Positions 1-6,870 are shown, numbered from the stretch's first letter. The stretch is DNA of 8,650 nt from JAKLHL01 sp964411885 (GCA_964411885.1 CAYPMK010000048.1:1-8650), one strand, 5' to 3'. Notes: generated by a model from the sequence alone, not told the origin. Program-made: numbers and translations.

Positions 1-1454
1 TCTTTCACCCTCTTGCAAGCATATTCAACCATGGTCCCACTATTCATTATGAACGGCCAATCAGAACTTTGTGCAAGCAAGAGTTCTCTTGCCGCCTGAT
101 TTAATGCACGGAATAGGTTCTCATCTGGTTCGTTATAGGAGTTTGCAAGTTCTACCATCCTGTCTGCCATCACATGAAGATGTGGATATATCCAATCGTT
201 AGTACCGTTCAACCAAACTTCATAGTAGCCTTTATTCCCCCAGCTAGAACCCGCTGGAGTTGCCATTTGGTTCTTTGGATATTCTTTTAGATATTCCCAA
301 GGCGTTATAGTCTTAACTGTGTCTTGTTCTGTTGCTATCTTGCGTAATAGTTGCTGAAGGAACAACGGCCCTTCGAACCACCAGTGTCCATACAACTCAG
401 CATCATAAGGAGCAAGCACTATTGGTTTTCTCCTCATTAGTCCAAAAAGATGTTCAACTTGTTTTTCTCTGTTGAACATAAAGTTGGCAGCGTGTGAACA
501 TGCTTTTTCATATGCGGCATGTGGATTGTAAGGATTCTTATGATCTGTCTTGCCAGTAATAGAAAAATATTTAACACCTGTCATTTTTCTTATACCGTCG
601 GGATGTATGTATGGTTTTATATATTCAAAATCAAGGTCAAACCCAGCATCACGATAAAAATCGCGATACGCAGGATCTCCGGGATAACCTATTTCTGCAC
701 TCCAAACCTGATGTGATGATTCTGGGTCTCGAGCAAAGGCAGCAACGCCACTAGGGCAATATATTGGAGCATATACACCATATTTTGGTCTTGAATCTGC
801 ATACATTATGCCGTGCGTATCTACAAAAAAGAACCTTATACCGTTATCTGCAAGAATTCTGTCCAGCCCCGGATAATATGCACATTCACCGAGCCAAATA
901 CCCTTTGGTTGCCAACCAAAAACATCTTTATAATATTTAACGCCCATCTGAACTTGGGCTTTAACGGCCTGTTCATTTATTTGTAACAAAGGAAGGAAAC
1001 CATGAGTAGCTGTACAAGTAACTATCTCTAGTTTACCCATTTGAGCAAATTTTTTGAACGCGTTAATTATGTTCCTTGAATATTTTTCTTCGAACACATA
1101 GCGACAATTTTGGAAAAGGTCTTTGTACATTATTGCAAGATGATGGAACTCTGGTTGATACTTTGTTCTCTCAATTTCTTTATAGGAAAGCTCTATTAAT
1201 TTATTTATATGTTTTAAATAACGGTCCTGTAATAACGGATCATGCAACATAGAAACCAACGTCGGTGTCAGCGTCATTGTAACACGAAAATCTATGTTAT
1301 CATTAACCAAAGAATCAAAAGCATTTATTAACGGTATATATGTTTCTGTTATCGCTTCGAATAGCCAGTCTTCTTCTAAAAAATTATCATACTCTGGATG
1401 CCTTACATAAGGAAGGTGAGCATGAAGTACTAAAGAGAGATATCCTTTGCTCAC
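1..1454 (-). CDS. GH57 1,4-alpha-glucan branching enzyme (DUF1957-type), C-terminus cut by window edge
   Basis: Likely forms alpha-1,6 branches in glycogen-like alpha-glucan (EC 2.4.1.18) in the cytoplasm. The sequence gives 484 codons before the left edge; family members are usually about 520-530 residues, so roughly 40-50 residues are missing. GH57 signatures appear in order: HAHLPY at residues 11-16, CTATHGFLP near 147-155, WLGECAY around 187-193 with E190 in the nucleophile position, and APYDAELYGHWWFEGP with D351 as the expected acid/base. These match E183-184 and D353-354 of the Thermococcus/Thermus enzymes. WLNGTNDWIYPH at 414-425 is also typical of branching enzymes rather than GH57 amylases. 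The start is GTG, whose bases overlap the TGA stop of the DUF4912 gene (GTGA), with AAGGGGG 9 nt upstream. Family assignment is near certain; branching rather than another glucanotransferase activity is inferred from motif similarity. Confidence 0.95.
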   Translation of the reverse strand, partial: MSKGYLSLVLHAHLPYVRHPEYDNFLEEDWLFEAITETYIPLINAFDSLVNDNIDFRVTMTLTPTLVSMLHDPLLQDRYLKHINKLIELSYKEIERTKYQPEFHHLAIMYKDLFQNCRYVFEEKYSRNIINAFKKFAQMGKLEIVTCTATHGFLPLLQINEQAVKAQVQMGVKYYKDVFGWQPKGIWLGECAYYPGLDRILADNGIRFFFVDTHGIMYADSRPKYGVYAPIYCPSGVAAFARDPESSHQVWSAEIGYPGDPAYRDFYRDAGFDLDFEYIKPYIHPDGIRKMTGVKYFSITGKTDHKNPYNPHAAYEKACSHAANFMFNREKQVEHLFGLMRRKPIVLAPYDAELYGHWWFEGPLFLQQLLRKIATEQDTVKTITPWEYLKEYPKNQMATPAGSSWGNKGYYEVWLNGTNDWIYPHLHVMADRMVELANSYNEPDENLFRALNQAARELLLAQSSDWPFIMNSGTMVEYACKRVK

Positions 1455-2473
1455 TTTTTGTTACCCCCTTGTGATGTTGGCATTGCAGAGCTACCGCTTC
1501 TGCTTGAAGGCATAGACTCAAGGTCTATGTACGTATCTATTATTGGTATCCTGCCCCACGCTGAAGCACCCAAAAATATATCAAGACCACCCTTCATGAA
1601 TCTTTTAAACCTGTCTGCTCCCATGATCTTCTTTAGGAGTTCAAGATCTGCATCCGTATAATCCTCTATGTCTGATATCAACTTATTACCGAATTCGTCC
1701 ACTAACATCCAAAGTATTTTTCCCGGACCCACCATAAAATCCCTTGGAAAATATATAGCCTTGGAACGATATATTGCATGAAAATTACCGTCGTTACCAC
1801 GTATCCCTATATCTACCATAAGGTTCCTATCACTCTTGTTGTGCCTTAAATACCAAGTGCCAAAACGGTGATGAACATCCATGTCCCACCACTCGTGAGC
1901 ATTGTAACCGTTAAATTCAATATTGGTTACATCGTACACCCTGAGAGTAAGTTTTCCTGGCCCAAAAGCAGACACGACACTATCTATAGTATCTTGTCTT
2001 ACCTCCCAATATATGAAAGCGAATTTTGGATCTATAGGAAGTATAACGACCCTGTTTATATCATAAGTGTGTGGCGGTTCTTCTGTTTGCATAGGGTCTT
2101 TGTTGTAAACATTAGGAGCTGTATGTGCACCTATGTCATATTTTGTTAAAGTAAGTTCTTCATTGATACGATAATCAGGCTCTGCCACAAGAACTCTAAC
2201 AGCCTTTTTTGTTATTTTTTTGGTTGCTGTTTTCTTTATTGCTACCTTTTTTATTACTTTTTTTGTAGTTGGTTTTTTGGTTATCGTTTTTTTAGTAGTT
2301 TTGGTGGTGGTTTTTTTGGTAATCTTTTTTGTTACTTTCTTGGTTTCTTTTTTTGGCTCACTCTTTGAAGCTTTTTTTACTACTTTTTTTGCTGCTTTCT
2401 TTACACTAGGTTTAACAGACTTAGTAGCCGTAACCTTTTTAGTGGTTTTTTTAGTAGTTTTTTTAACAGCCAT
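1451..2473 (-). CDS. DUF4912 protein with lysine-rich histone H1-like N-terminal tail
   Basis: 340 residues. Residues 1-90 are a low-complexity basic tail built from KKT/KKV/TKK units, with 38 Lys and only 2 Glu and no aromatics. Residues about 97-135 form a linker. Residues about 136-260 resemble DUF4912: DPKFAFIYWEV, then FGPGKLTLRVYDVT, WYLR, MVDIG, GNFHAIYRS and PR. Its biochemical function is not established. Residues 265-340 are an acidic-then-basic helix region (LELLKKIMGADRFKRFMKGG) and a Ser/Gly-rich end. There is no signal peptide, so it is probably cytoplasmic. ATG at 2473 is chosen over ATG at 2482 because GAGGGG directly abuts the latter but lies 9 nt before the former. It is first in a two-gene unit with the GH57 branching enzyme; in my recollection DUF4912 genes often neighbour GH57 genes, so a glucan-related role is inferred. 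The tail could bind nucleic acid, polyphosphate or another polyanion. Confidence 0.88.
   Translation of the reverse strand: MAVKKTTKKTTKKVTATKSVKPSVKKAAKKVVKKASKSEPKKETKKVTKKITKKTTTKTTKKTITKKPTTKKVIKKVAIKKTATKKITKKAVRVLVAEPDYRINEELTLTKYDIGAHTAPNVYNKDPMQTEEPPHTYDINRVVILPIDPKFAFIYWEVRQDTIDSVVSAFGPGKLTLRVYDVTNIEFNGYNAHEWWDMDVHHRFGTWYLRHNKSDRNLMVDIGIRGNDGNFHAIYRSKAIYFPRDFMVGPGKILWMLVDEFGNKLISDIEDYTDADLELLKKIMGADRFKRFMKGGLDIFLGASAWGRIPIIDTYIDLESMPSSRSGSSAMPTSQGGNKK
1464..1470 (-). promoter_or_regulatory. Shine-Dalgarno of the GH57 gene, inside the DUF4912 3' end
   Basis: AAGGGGG on the minus strand lies 9 nt before the GTG start at 1454, within the last codons of the upstream gene. Together with the GTGA overlap of stop and start, it fixes the GTG as the start and suggests translational coupling. 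Confidence 0.75.
2204..2464 (-). repeat. Degenerate lysine/threonine codon repeat encoding the DUF4912 tail
   Basis: Codes for residues 4-90 of the DUF4912 protein. The plus strand is strikingly T-rich because most Lys codons are AAA. Nine separate runs of seven T occur (2215-2221, 2258-2264, 2287-2293, 2311-2317, 2348-2354, 2372-2378, 2384-2390, 2446-2452, 2458-2464), each read as A7 in the mRNA from AAA-AAA-Axx. The units are imperfect 4-6 residue repeats, not exact DNA tandem copies. Confidence 0.85.
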
Positions 2474-2482
2474 GACTATCAT

Positions 2483-2488
2483 CCCCTC
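2483..2488 (-). promoter_or_regulatory. Shine-Dalgarno deciding the DUF4912 start
   Basis: GAGGGG on the minus strand has a 9-nt spacer to ATG 2473 but zero spacer to the upstream in-frame ATG at 2482, so the shorter protein is favoured. Its G-rich form matches the AAGGGGG of the coupled GH57 gene. Confidence 0.75.
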
Positions 2489-2500
2489 TAAGACAAACTG

Positions 2501-2528
2501 AGTATATTTACATTGCTTTATTTTGCAA
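2501..2528 (-). promoter_or_regulatory. Candidate sigma-70 promoter for the DUF4912-GH57 unit
   Basis: On the minus strand TTGCAA (2528-2523, 4 of 6 to TTGACA) is followed by a 16-nt spacer and TATACT (2506-2501, 5 of 6 to TATAAT). Transcription would begin about 20 nt before the start codon, leaving the GAGGGG ribosome site in a short leader. The 98-bp gap between the divergent genes leaves little other room. On the plus strand only a weak TTTACA (2507-2512) with TAAATA (2531-2536) is visible for the DUF721 gene. Confidence 0.5.
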
Positions 2529-2571
2529 GATAAATACTGTTGATTTAGCTTCTTAAATGTGTGAATAATCC

Positions 2572-2880
2572 ATGAATACTATGTCAAGATATAGACGTTC
2601 AAACCCAACTCGCTTATCAGTTCTAATAAACCAGAACCTTTCTAAGCTACCACTATACTCAATAAACAAGAACTGGAAGAACATAGTAGGAAACATACTG
2701 TTCAAATCAACTACACCCCTAAAAATAAAAGACCAAACACTTATTGTTGGAGTTAGTACACACTCTTGGATCCAAGAACTAAACCTAACAAAAGAAACTA
2801 TGTTAGAAAAAATAAAACCTTACTGTGCATCAATAAAGGACGTTAAATTCATTCTTTCAAAGAAGAGACAAACTCCTTAA
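2572..2880 (+). CDS. Small DUF721 / DciA-like protein
   Basis: 102 residues. The pattern NWKNIVGNILFKSTTPLKI (34-52), then LIVGVSTHSWIQEL (57-70) and a C-terminal IKDVKFIL (88-95), is the DUF721 fold pattern (W..IVG, then V..SSW..EL). DUF721 includes DciA, which loads the replicative helicase DnaB in bacteria lacking DnaC/DnaI; that role here is inferred from the family only. The length fits short, single-domain members. ATG 2572 is used; an in-frame TAA at 2566 excludes longer forms, and ATG 2581 is an alternative. Neither has a recognisable Shine-Dalgarno. It is monocistronic, divergent from DUF4912, and its last 32 bp overlap the 3' end of the tRNA nucleotidyltransferase gene on the other strand. 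Confidence 0.82.
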   Translation: MNTMSRYRRSNPTRLSVLINQNLSKLPLYSINKNWKNIVGNILFKSTTPLKIKDQTLIVGVSTHSWIQELNLTKETMLEKIKPYCASIKDVKFILSKKRQTP

Positions 2881-4252
2881 TAAATTTAATCGCTCCATCT
2901 TTATTGTTAAAGACACCTTCGAATTGAGCTTCTCTTGCAGCATCTATTATAACTGAGAACTTTGGAGAAGGTTTAAATCCAAGCTCTATCAAAAGTTGAC
3001 CATCCACTAATGCTTTTGGCAAAGAAGCTTTCTCTTTAAGTTCTGTATATTCTTTACTTAAATATTCCCAATTAGAAAGGTCCCCGTGTGACGCTTTGAT
3101 ATCAAAGTAATTAAGGTCTATGTGATCCTGAAAAAGAGGCCCTTCTTTTTCCATTAAAACTTTCAGGCGACCTTTACGCATTTCTTGAGATCTTCCATAT
3201 CTCATATGCTCTCGTATCAACGAACAAATATCATCTGTCTCTTTTTTGGGAAATTTTAATTCTTCGAGTATGCGTCTTGCAAGTTTTTCTCCTTCTACAT
3301 TATGTCCATTAAAACGTATCCTATCCTCTTCGTCTTTAGGCAAGGTCATGGTCGTTGGCTTGCCAACATCATGCAATAGTATGGCCCACATAAGAACCCC
3401 TCTTGATTCTAGATCTTTTAATTCTTTTGCGGCAATATCTAACGCTATCATCGTATGTATCCATACATCACCCTCTGGATGATATTTTTCTGGCTGTTCA
3501 ACGCCCTTTAACGCACACAATTCTGGGATTATTTTCTGAAGCACGTTCACTTGATACAAGAACTGAAATGCTATTGATGGTGTTTTTGTTGCAAGACTTT
3601 TGGTAAGTTCATCCCGTATCCTTTCTTTACTAACACCCTTAACAGGGTCTTCTATTTTTAGTATTGAATCATAAGTGTCGTTGTCTATTGCATAATTAAG
3701 ATGAGCGGCAAATCTTGCACATCTTAATATTCTAAGTCTATCCTCTTTAAATCTTTTGAGTGGATCTCCAACAGCTCGTATTATACCAGAATGAAGATCA
3801 TCTAAACCACCAACGTAATCATACAGATTGCTATCTACCGGTTCCCAAAAAAGAGCATTTATAGTGAAATCCCTTCTGTCTGCATCTTGTTGCGGTGTAG
3901 AAAAAGCCACCTTGCTTGGATGACGACCATCCTTATAGTCTATATCTTCCCTAAAAGTAGAGACATGATAATCATTTCCCTCTATGTGTATGATACAAAC
4001 ACCAAACCTTTCTCCTACCATTATTACCTTTTTGAACAGATTCTTTATATCGTCTGGAGTTGCGCTCGTAGCTATATCTATTTCTTTTGGTCTTAATCCA
4101 ATAAGAACATCCCTAACACAACCACCAACAAAAAAAGCCTGATGGTTATGCTGTTTTAGTACATGGATTATTTTTACTGCACCGTCATAAACTCTTGGAT
4201 GAAAGGCAGTAGCATTTATCTTATAATTTATTATCTGGGGTAATGAGCTCAT
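2849..4252 (-). CDS. cca: Class II CCA tRNA nucleotidyltransferase / poly(A) polymerase family, with HD domain
   Basis: Probably adds or repairs the 3' CCA of tRNA from CTP and ATP in the cytoplasm. 467 residues, a normal length. The class II head is complete: GGCVRD at 43-48, metal-binding E57-I-D59 (usually DxD), RRDFTINAL at 126-134, the template motif EDxxR as EDRLR at 170-174 followed by ILRCARFAA, and KGVSKERIRDEL at 205-216. A downstream HD domain shows H266, HDVGK at 294-298, H317 and H349, as in bacterial CCA, A-adding and PcnB-like enzymes carrying an HD module. Sequence alone does not separate full CCA addition from A-adding, CC-adding or poly(A) activity. ATG 4252 is preferred over ATG 4264: it overlaps the upstream TGA as ATGA and has GGAG 6 nt before it, whereas 4264 has no ribosome site. 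Confidence 0.93.
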   Translation of the reverse strand: MSSLPQIINYKINATAFHPRVYDGAVKIIHVLKQHNHQAFFVGGCVRDVLIGLRPKEIDIATSATPDDIKNLFKKVIMVGERFGVCIIHIEGNDYHVSTFREDIDYKDGRHPSKVAFSTPQQDADRRDFTINALFWEPVDSNLYDYVGGLDDLHSGIIRAVGDPLKRFKEDRLRILRCARFAAHLNYAIDNDTYDSILKIEDPVKGVSKERIRDELTKSLATKTPSIAFQFLYQVNVLQKIIPELCALKGVEQPEKYHPEGDVWIHTMIALDIAAKELKDLESRGVLMWAILLHDVGKPTTMTLPKDEEDRIRFNGHNVEGEKLARRILEELKFPKKETDDICSLIREHMRYGRSQEMRKGRLKVLMEKEGPLFQDHIDLNYFDIKASHGDLSNWEYLSKEYTELKEKASLPKALVDGQLLIELGFKPSPKFSVIIDAAREAQFEGVFNNKDGAIKFIKEFVSSLKE

Positions 4253-5367
4253 ATGAGGCTCCATTTTTCGTTGTTCACGATCCAGCCTTTTAATGCGTCG
4301 TAGTCCAACAACAAAGAAACCCTATAATTTTTTTTATTACCACCAAATTTTCTTGTAACCATCATACTCACATTTCTTGAAATTCCTTCACCATTAACAT
4401 CTATATCCTCTATATCTATAAAACCTTTCTTGGAATATTTATTGTTCTTTAACCATTTATTATTAAGGAACTTAAGTATAGAGGTCATAGCATCTTCTGC
4501 AGGCACGATAACAACACTACCTTCTGACGCTGGATATATCTTCCTCCAACCACGCTCACTGGATAAGAGCATGTACAAGGTCATATTTCCTGCATTGCTT
4601 CGTGATGAAAAAGTAAGATATACAGCGTTAACTCCCTGAGGAGATATGAGTATCCCTTTAATATATGCATCCTTGTATGGAAAAGCAAAAGACGGAAAGA
4701 GTTCTTCAAAATTCCTTCCAAAATCACGAGAAACAAGGTTATCAGCTAATAACCAGCCGTCTTGTGTTACAGCTATCTCATATTTTTTTGCTTCAAGTTT
4801 TTTAAGCCTGTACCACTTTTTAGCATCAAAAGAAGTGAAAACTCCAAGTACGGTAGAAACATACATAGTCTTGTCTATATATGGACTCACCAAAATATTC
4901 TCTTTTCTTAATTTTATAACAGCCTCTATAGGAACTGGATCATATATTGATGTTTCTACTTTGTTTGGACGAACGAACTTTAATATCTCAGAAGGCACTT
5001 GATAGGTCTTACCTGAATACATTATCGTACTCACAGAACTATTAGTAAGCCTGAAATCCTTAAATTTTCTTCCTGCGCTGATCTTGTTCTTTGGTGCAAG
5101 CTCTTGAAAAATATTATTATAAAGATCACATTCCTTTTCTAGAAAAAGAGATTCTCCTTGTATGCCTACACAATCCTGTTTTACAAAACCAATACTTTTT
5201 TTTGATTCAAACAATTCATACCAAATAGCATTATCTGTACCCATAAGGATAACATCAGCGTCTTTTGACAAGACTGTACCCTGAACATTGTAATCTGCAT
5301 TCATCTTTATACCAGCATGTAAAGCGTGGCAAAAAAGGGCCATCATTAGAAAACGTATCAAAATCAT
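4249..5367 (-). CDS. Exported protein of unknown function, possible Asp-box beta-propeller
   Basis: 372 residues from ATG 5367; I do not recognise a family. The N-terminus has one Arg, then a hydrophobic run FLMMALFCHALHA, and reads as a Sec signal peptide with cleavage likely after A18. The Cys at 13 is not in a good lipobox, so a lipoprotein is less likely. The mature part is beta-rich by eye with no further membrane segment. Two Asp-box-like motifs (SxDxGxxW) are visible: SFDAKKW at 179-185 and SRDFGRNF at 213-220. SSERGW at 269-274 is a weaker third. They hint at a sialidase/BNR-type propeller, without catalytic residues I can name. A longer form from TTG 5382 has no ribosome site and would put CYM before the signal peptide, so it is disfavoured; ATG 5367 also lacks a clear Shine-Dalgarno. 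The gene follows the radical SAM gene by 60 bp and overlaps cca by 4 bp. Confidence 0.8.
   Translation of the reverse strand: MILIRFLMMALFCHALHAGIKMNADYNVQGTVLSKDADVILMGTDNAIWYELFESKKSIGFVKQDCVGIQGESLFLEKECDLYNNIFQELAPKNKISAGRKFKDFRLTNSSVSTIMYSGKTYQVPSEILKFVRPNKVETSIYDPVPIEAVIKLRKENILVSPYIDKTMYVSTVLGVFTSFDAKKWYRLKKLEAKKYEIAVTQDGWLLADNLVSRDFGRNFEELFPSFAFPYKDAYIKGILISPQGVNAVYLTFSSRSNAGNMTLYMLLSSERGWRKIYPASEGSVVIVPAEDAMTSILKFLNNKWLKNNKYSKKGFIDIEDIDVNGEGISRNVSMMVTRKFGGNKKNYRVSLLLDYDALKGWIVNNEKWSLI
4259..4262 (-). promoter_or_regulatory. Shine-Dalgarno deciding the cca start
   Basis: GGAG on the minus strand sits 6 nt before ATG 4252. That ATG shares bases with the TGA stop (4251-4249) of the preceding exported-protein gene. 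The arrangement implies coupled translation and rules against the longer reading from 4264. Confidence 0.65.
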
Positions 5368-5385
5368 GTAGCAATGATACAAAGT

Positions 5386-5391
5386 ATTATA
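5386..5391 (-). promoter_or_regulatory. Perfect -10-like TATAAT before the exported-protein gene
   Basis: TATAAT on the minus strand lies 18 nt before ATG 5367 in the short gap after the radical SAM stop. No convincing -35 is found at 16-18 nt (a TTGACC is only 5 nt away), so it could be an internal promoter with a very short leader or a chance match in A+T-rich DNA. Confidence 0.3.
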
Positions 5392-5404
5392 GTTCTGGTC
5401 AACA

Positions 5405-5422
5405 AGGGGTTCTTAGGCCCCT
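5405..5422. other. Small GC hairpin between radical SAM and exported-protein genes
   Basis: AGGGG (5405-5409) pairs with CCCCT (5418-5422). In plus-strand RNA two extra G-U pairs shrink the loop to four bases, and the following sequence GTTTATTATT is U-rich. In minus-strand RNA the loop is eight bases and the downstream sequence is not a U tract. It is therefore a poor terminator for the minus-strand genes, which may stay co-transcribed. Confidence 0.35.
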
Positions 5423-5427
5423 GTTTA

Positions 5428-6855
5428 TTATTGCATACTGATAGTATCAGTAGTGCTTGTTGTTATCTTCTTTGCTGCTTTTGGTGTTTCTGTTTTATAA
5501 GCAAGATGTGATCTACCTATATGATGGTCTGTATCAACTTCTGGAAGACCACCGTAATTTTCAGACCATATTTTGTCTGCATGTTCTTTCCACTCAGCAG
5601 CTATTGAATCAATCTCCTCTGCTAGTTTGCCAGCCAAAAGTGTCTCTCCGCCGGGTTGAGAAGGTTTTGCACCAAATCTTGTTATATGATCCCTAAAAAC
5701 TTGTGGTCTATCTATTACCATGCATGGTCTTAATGGATTTGTCATTTCACCATGACGGCTCCTAATAGCTCTAAAGTAATCAGACATCATTATCTCTTTC
5801 AATGGCTTTTCAAATATATTATCAACGTAGAATTGAGAGAAAACACAAGGTTCTACATTACCAGCGGCGTTAATATGAAAATATGAACGACCACCAGCGA
5901 TACAACCACCAGTTAACACTCCATCATTCCAAAAATCAGCTACTACTATGTCTTTTGTCTTTCTAAGTTCAACTATCTTTTTCCATCTATAAGCCCTTTG
6001 CTCTGGACTCGTCATTAAAGAGGTATCTGGTTCTCTACCAACTGGCATATAGTTAAAATACCAGCCTATGCTTGCACCTTTATTTATCATTTTATCGACG
6101 AACTCATCAGAAACAAGAAGTTCGTTATTAAATTTTGTTGGTGTAACAGAATAGCCAAAGAAAACACCGTTTTCTCTAAGGTCATCCATGGCACCCATTA
6201 CCTTTGCATAAACGCCATTACCTCTTCTTTCATCTGTTTCGTTCTCATATCCTTCAACAGAGATACATGGTACGACGTTACCAAGTTTTGCAAGACGTGG
6301 AGCCAAGTTCTTTGTGTGTATAAGAGTTCCATTTGTATATGTCATAAAGATCATGTCGTTATGTTTTTCAAAGAGAGTAAGCAGATCTTCTCTTGCATAT
6401 GGTTCTCCACCAGAAACTACGACGTAATATATTCCCATCTCTTTTGCTTCAGTCATTATTCTATCTAGTGTAGCAAAATCCATTGCATCGGCTCTATCAT
6501 AGTTAGCACTATAACAACCAGTACACTTAAGATTACATCTCATAGTCGGTGATATGACAAAAAGAAGTGGTGAACAACCGTTCTCTGCTTCCATTTTATA
6601 TCTTTTCTTTCTTGCGTTGATAAAGTAGTTGCCTACCATATTTTCTACCATTTTCTTTCTTACGTTTGGATGTAATTTTCTCCATCTATGTTTTAGCATC
6701 CTCATAACACCAAGTATAAATTCCCTGCCTTCTGGAAATTTAACTATCTGTAACTGTTTCTTACTAATGCTAGTTAAAACTTCATCTGGTAAATAACTAA
6801 TTAAGTTGGCTGCTGTAAGTACTGTTTTGTTAATAAATGCACTCTTTAAACCCAT
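5428..6855 (-). CDS. Radical SAM protein with partial SPASM/twitch-like C-terminal domain
   Basis: 475 residues. An N-terminal helical, basic region (1-95) precedes the radical SAM core: CNLKCTGC at 107-114 supplies C107, C111 and C114 for the SAM-binding 4Fe-4S cluster, and SGGEP at 148-152 binds SAM. The region after about 315 has GGCIAGGRSYFHINAAG (C318), NVEPCVF (C337) and PLRPCMV (C378). This resembles the start of SPASM/twitch domains that hold an auxiliary cluster, but with fewer Cys than a full seven-Cys SPASM. The last 85 residues are helical then Lys/Thr-rich. The substrate is unknown; no precursor peptide or cofactor-pathway gene lies next to it. The domain assignment is firm, the function is not. 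ATG 6855 is chosen because GGAGG lies 10 nt upstream; the longer frame from GTG 6885 would place that site inside the gene. It is first of a likely three-gene unit with the exported protein and cca. Confidence 0.9.
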   Translation of the reverse strand: MGLKSAFINKTVLTAANLISYLPDEVLTSISKKQLQIVKFPEGREFILGVMRMLKHRWRKLHPNVRKKMVENMVGNYFINARKKRYKMEAENGCSPLLFVISPTMRCNLKCTGCYSANYDRADAMDFATLDRIMTEAKEMGIYYVVVSGGEPYAREDLLTLFEKHNDMIFMTYTNGTLIHTKNLAPRLAKLGNVVPCISVEGYENETDERRGNGVYAKVMGAMDDLRENGVFFGYSVTPTKFNNELLVSDEFVDKMINKGASIGWYFNYMPVGREPDTSLMTSPEQRAYRWKKIVELRKTKDIVVADFWNDGVLTGGCIAGGRSYFHINAAGNVEPCVFSQFYVDNIFEKPLKEIMMSDYFRAIRSRHGEMTNPLRPCMVIDRPQVFRDHITRFGAKPSQPGGETLLAGKLAEEIDSIAAEWKEHADKIWSENYGGLPEVDTDHHIGRSHLAYKTETPKAAKKITTSTTDTISMQ

Positions 6856-6865
6856 TTTCAAATAT

Positions 6866-6870
6866 CCTCC
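6866..6870 (-). promoter_or_regulatory. Shine-Dalgarno deciding the radical SAM start
   Basis: GGAGG on the minus strand, 10 nt before ATG 6855, is the strongest ribosome site in the window. It excludes the upstream in-frame GTG at 6885. Confidence 0.8.

Noticed and set aside
2204..2464. Frameshifted or spurious gene start because of the low-complexity tail
   Set aside because: The frame is open through the tail, has a well-spaced GAGGGG site and a candidate promoter upstream, and continues directly into the DUF4912 domain.
2220..2501. Hydrophobic 93-codon plus-strand frame rich in F and V, resembling a membrane peptide
   Set aside because: It is the antisense of the AAA-rich lysine tail; poly-Lys codons read backwards give TTT runs. 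No ribosome site and no family resemblance.
4646..5002. 118-codon plus-strand frame
   Set aside because: Antisense to the exported-protein gene, whose signal peptide and coupling to cca support the minus-strand reading.
5368..5382. Longer exported protein from TTG 5382
   Set aside because: TTG has no ribosome site, sits three bases after a TATAAT, and adds five residues ahead of a well-formed signal peptide.
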